7,834 bases of DNA from Erysipelotrichaceae bacterium. GTDB lineage: Bacteria > Bacillota_I > Bacilli_A > Erysipelotrichales > Erysipelotrichaceae. This document shows positions 6,092 through 7,834 of this stretch, piece by piece. The notes under the pieces are model-generated. The model did not search any database. It was given only the letters and a program-made list of their open reading frames with translations, and was not told where the DNA came from. The stretch covers positions 1 through 7,834 of the forward strand of contig CAAGJS010000258.1 of NCBI GenBank assembly GCA_900770275.1, written 5' to 3'. Positions within the stretch are counted from its first letter, which is position 1, and each line of letters starts with the position of its first letter. The translations under genes were made by a program, and so were the position numbers.

Positions 6092-6754
6092 ATGAAAAAA
6101 TTACTTGAAAAATTTTTGGCCGCTTTCATGGCCATGATCCTTGTGTTCGGCGGGACCATTGGTTTTAAGTCAATCGTTTCTGCCGAAGGTAACAACCCTT
6201 ATTCAGGAGGCTGGTCCAACTGCACCTGGTCCGCATGGTCGCTGGTGTATGAATCAACGGGAGTTGAACTTCCGCGCTGGGGCAACGCAACCAACTGGGC
6301 TTACAACGCAGCTTCCCAGGGCTGGTACGTCTCCGCAATTCCAGCAGCCAATACGGTAGCTGTCTGGGTCGGACACGTTGGCTATGTCACAGCTGTTTCG
6401 GAAGATGGTCAGTCGGTGTACATCCGTGAAGGCGGTATGAACGGCGGCTACAGCGAAGGCTGGTATCCTGCCTATGGCCCTCGATTCGGTCAGACACTGA
6501 TCGGGTACATCTATGTTGGCGGAACGACGCCGACAACTTACTATCGTCCGGAAGATCTGGCGAGCGGCAGCTACACATCCGCTGAGAATCAGCGCCTCGT
6601 TGAACAAGCCAAAATGATTCAGGAAGAGGAACAGTCCGTTGTCCGTGTCGAAGATGCGACAAACAGCGACACAGTCAAATCCGAAGAAGAAGAAGCACAG
6701 AAGGAAATCGCCCAGGAAGACGCAGCTTCCGCAACGATCGTTCCGATCAAGTAA
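6092..6754 (+). CDS. Secreted CHAP-domain protein (putative peptidoglycan hydrolase)
   Basis: The 220-residue precursor has a classic signal peptide: MKKLLEKF, a hydrophobic core at about 9-24, and a probable signal peptidase I cut after VSA at residue 31. The CHAP domain spans about 35-145, with nucleophile Cys44 in WSNCTWSAW, His95 in VGHVGYV and an acidic residue in YIREGG (Glu113) as the likely third member. CHAP enzymes are cysteine amidases or endopeptidases that cut peptidoglycan cross-bridges or stems. The rest (~145-220) is a polar tail with two Glu-rich clusters (178-180 and 198-201) and no SH3, LysM, choline-binding or LPXTG element. It is a single gene with its own promoter and a strong terminator. 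An in-frame TTG at 6086 would add two residues; I prefer the ATG because the signal peptide starts there. Confidence 0.92.
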   Translation: MKKLLEKFLAAFMAMILVFGGTIGFKSIVSAEGNNPYSGGWSNCTWSAWSLVYESTGVELPRWGNATNWAYNAASQGWYVSAIPAANTVAVWVGHVGYVTAVSEDGQSVYIREGGMNGGYSEGWYPAYGPRFGQTLIGYIYVGGTTPTTYYRPEDLASGSYTSAENQRLVEQAKMIQEEEQSVVRVEDATNSDTVKSEEEEAQKEIAQEDAASATIVPIK

Positions 6755-6761
6755 GACAGGC

Positions 6762-6800
6762 AAACGGCAGGGAAAATTGATTCCCTGCCGTTTTTTCTTT
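6762..6800 (+). terminator. Strong rho-independent terminator after the CHAP gene
   Basis: Thirteen-bp perfect arms (6762-6774 and 6781-6793) enclose the loop AATTGA. The 3' side runs into six T's (6791-6796) and a pyrimidine-rich stretch. The A's on the far side would give the minus-strand transcript of the convergent phosphatase a short T-run too, so the element may serve both directions. Confidence 0.92.
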
Positions 6801-6816
6801 CTCTTTTTTCCTTCTG

Positions 6817-7314
6817 TTACTTCTTTTCCTCCTGCTGCTTCAGTGTCCTGTAAAGCGCATCACAGCCAAGCACAATATCATCCCACGCCGCCTGGAAGTT
6901 GCGCGTAAACCACGGATCCGCAACGTTGCGGTCCACTCCCGCATACGACAGCAGAAGATGAATCTTATCGTCCGTGTCCTTCCACTTCTTATTCATCATC
7001 ACGATGTTTTCTTCATCCATGCCGATAATGAGGTCAAAGTCATCGTAATCCTGCGCCTTCAACAGACGTGCCCGCTTGGCATGTACACCAAGCTCATTAT
7101 CTGCCGTACCGATCCCATGATCCGCCAGCATCTTGAGAGCCGGCGGATAAACGGGATTGCCACGCCCGCCAGGTATTTCGTCTGTCGTCGTTGCCGCAGA
7201 GTCAATCAGGAAGCGGTCCGCATCCTGATGCCTCGTAACCAGATCCTTCATATAAAACTCAGCCATCGGCGAGCGGCAGATATTGCCATGGCATACAAAC
7301 AGAATCCGGATCAT
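6817..7314 (-). CDS. Low-molecular-weight protein tyrosine phosphatase
   Basis: The 165-residue protein begins directly with the family's P-loop, VCHGNICRSP (7-16): nucleophile Cys8, Arg14 and Ser15, with the partner Cys13 typical of LMW-PTPs. The general acid is Asp133 in VADPWF (131-136). The length is normal for this family, which dephosphorylates phosphotyrosine on proteins, often in concert with a bacterial tyrosine kinase. No such kinase lies in the window. The ATG overlaps the nitroreductase stop (ATGA), so the two genes are very likely one transcription unit. Its ribosome binding site is weak (GGAAAC upstream), which fits translational coupling. An arsenate reductase of the same fold is less likely because the general-acid DPW motif is intact. 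Confidence 0.94.
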   Translation of the reverse strand: MIRILFVCHGNICRSPMAEFYMKDLVTRHQDADRFLIDSAATTTDEIPGGRGNPVYPPALKMLADHGIGTADNELGVHAKRARLLKAQDYDDFDLIIGMDEENIVMMNKKWKDTDDKIHLLLSYAGVDRNVADPWFTRNFQAAWDDIVLGCDALYRTLKQQEEKK

Positions 7315-7834
7315 TCGTTTCCACTCTCGCTGGGAATGGAATAAACGCGACCCGGCTTCCGCGCAGCCGCCTTAGTCACTTCACCATCCGGATAACCGAC
7401 AATCACATTGTCAATTCCGACATAGTTGTTCGGATCAATGCCGGCCTTTCTGAGGATGTTCTTTCCTTCTTCGGTTTCAAACTGTTCCTTTCCACGGTGG
7501 ATCCAGCAGGAGCCAAGGCCAAGGGATGCGGCTTCATTGAGCATATTCGTGATCACGGCGCTGCCATCATACAGAGCTGTCGGATCATCCTTCTGAGCCA
7601 GTACACAGAGCACGGCCGGCGCACCGTAGAAGGCATCGCTTCCCGGTCCCATGATTGTTCCATTGATCATTCCAAGTCTGCGTACAGTTTCCCGATCAGT
7701 AATCTTTAGAATGATCACCGCCTGACGGTTCATGCCGGTTGGCGCATAAAGGCCGGCTTCAACGATCTCATTGAGAAGATCATCCTCCACTGCCCTGTCC
7801 GTGTACCTGCGGACGGAACGGCGCTCTTTCAGAA
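7311..7834 (-). CDS. Nitroreductase family FMN oxidoreductase, 5' end beyond window
   Basis: The frame is open to the right edge: 173 complete codons are seen, starting LKERRSVRRYTDRAV, the standard N-terminus of nitroreductases with Arg residues that bind the FMN phosphate. The true start should lie only about 5-10 codons outside, so the GTG at 7790 is an internal valine. Further motifs are YAPTGMNRQ (29-37 of the visible part), a GAPAVLCV strand, NEAASLGLGSCWIH (the flavin-binding region) and a C-terminal VGYPDGE. Members are homodimeric FMN enzymes that reduce nitro compounds, quinones or other acceptors with NAD(P)H; substrates cannot be predicted. The stop overlaps the start of the LMW phosphatase gene. 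Confidence 0.92.
   Translation of the reverse strand, partial: LKERRSVRRYTDRAVEDDLLNEIVEAGLYAPTGMNRQAVIILKITDRETVRRLGMINGTIMGPGSDAFYGAPAVLCVLAQKDDPTALYDGSAVITNMLNEAASLGLGSCWIHRGKEQFETEEGKNILRKAGIDPNNYVGIDNVIVGYPDGEVTKAAARKPGRVYSIPSESGNE

Noticed and set aside
6254..6763. A 169-codon minus-strand frame
   Set aside because: It is antisense to the CHAP gene, whose signal peptide and catalytic residues are unmistakable.
7788..7790. GTG as nitroreductase start
   Set aside because: The frame continues upstream with the family's conserved RRSVRRY segment, so the start is outside the window.
1..7834. CRISPR array, tRNA, rRNA, insertion sequence, prophage or attachment sites
   Set aside because: I saw no evenly spaced repeats, no cloverleaf or rRNA-like stretch, no transposase or integrase, and no long direct repeats.

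Overview
The window reads as a compact stretch of core chromosome from a Gram-positive bacterium. The base composition looks roughly balanced by eye, not low-GC. The pointers to Bacillota are a secreted CHAP-domain protein with an N-terminal signal peptide, AGGAGG-type ribosome binding sites, rho-independent terminators, a thioredoxin-reductase-like flavoprotein without an obvious NADPH-phosphate motif, and an anaerobe-style enzyme set (nitroreductase, chlorophyllase/PETase-type hydrolase). The Erysipelotrichia are my best guess, but no 16S or ribosomal gene is present to settle it. I see no mobile element, CRISPR array, tRNA or rRNA.

Layout. Positions 1-2239 (minus) hold a two-gene unit: a Nudix hydrolase followed, through an ATGA overlap, by an S9 prolyl-oligopeptidase-type peptidase that runs off the left edge. 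A 47-bp divergent gap separates it from a plus-strand homologue of the deoxynucleoside-monophosphate N-glycosidase DNPH1/Rcl (2287-2712), which converges on a TetR-type regulator (2719-3210, minus). The regulator is divergent from a membrane-anchored alpha/beta hydrolase (3317-4291, plus), and their shared 106-bp control region carries a near-perfect palindrome. Positions 4340-5973 (minus) hold a thioredoxin-reductase-like flavoprotein followed through an ATGA overlap by a tyrosine/lipid-type phosphatase. A divergent CHAP-domain secreted protein (6092-6754, plus) ends at a strong terminator facing a third minus-strand unit: a nitroreductase (5' end beyond the right edge), then through another ATGA overlap a low-molecular-weight protein tyrosine phosphatase.

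How they may work together. Two minus-strand operons each pair a flavin oxidoreductase with a downstream cysteine-dependent phosphatase. The Nudix/DNPH1 pair looks like nucleotide-pool housekeeping from one shared intergenic region. The TetR-hydrolase divergon looks like a self-contained regulator-target pair. The points most worth following up are the atypical reductase, two plus-strand genes lacking a Shine-Dalgarno sequence and possibly leaderless, and the palindrome that fills the promoter spacer of the hydrolase. I see no clear new multi-gene system; the rest looks like ordinary chromosome.
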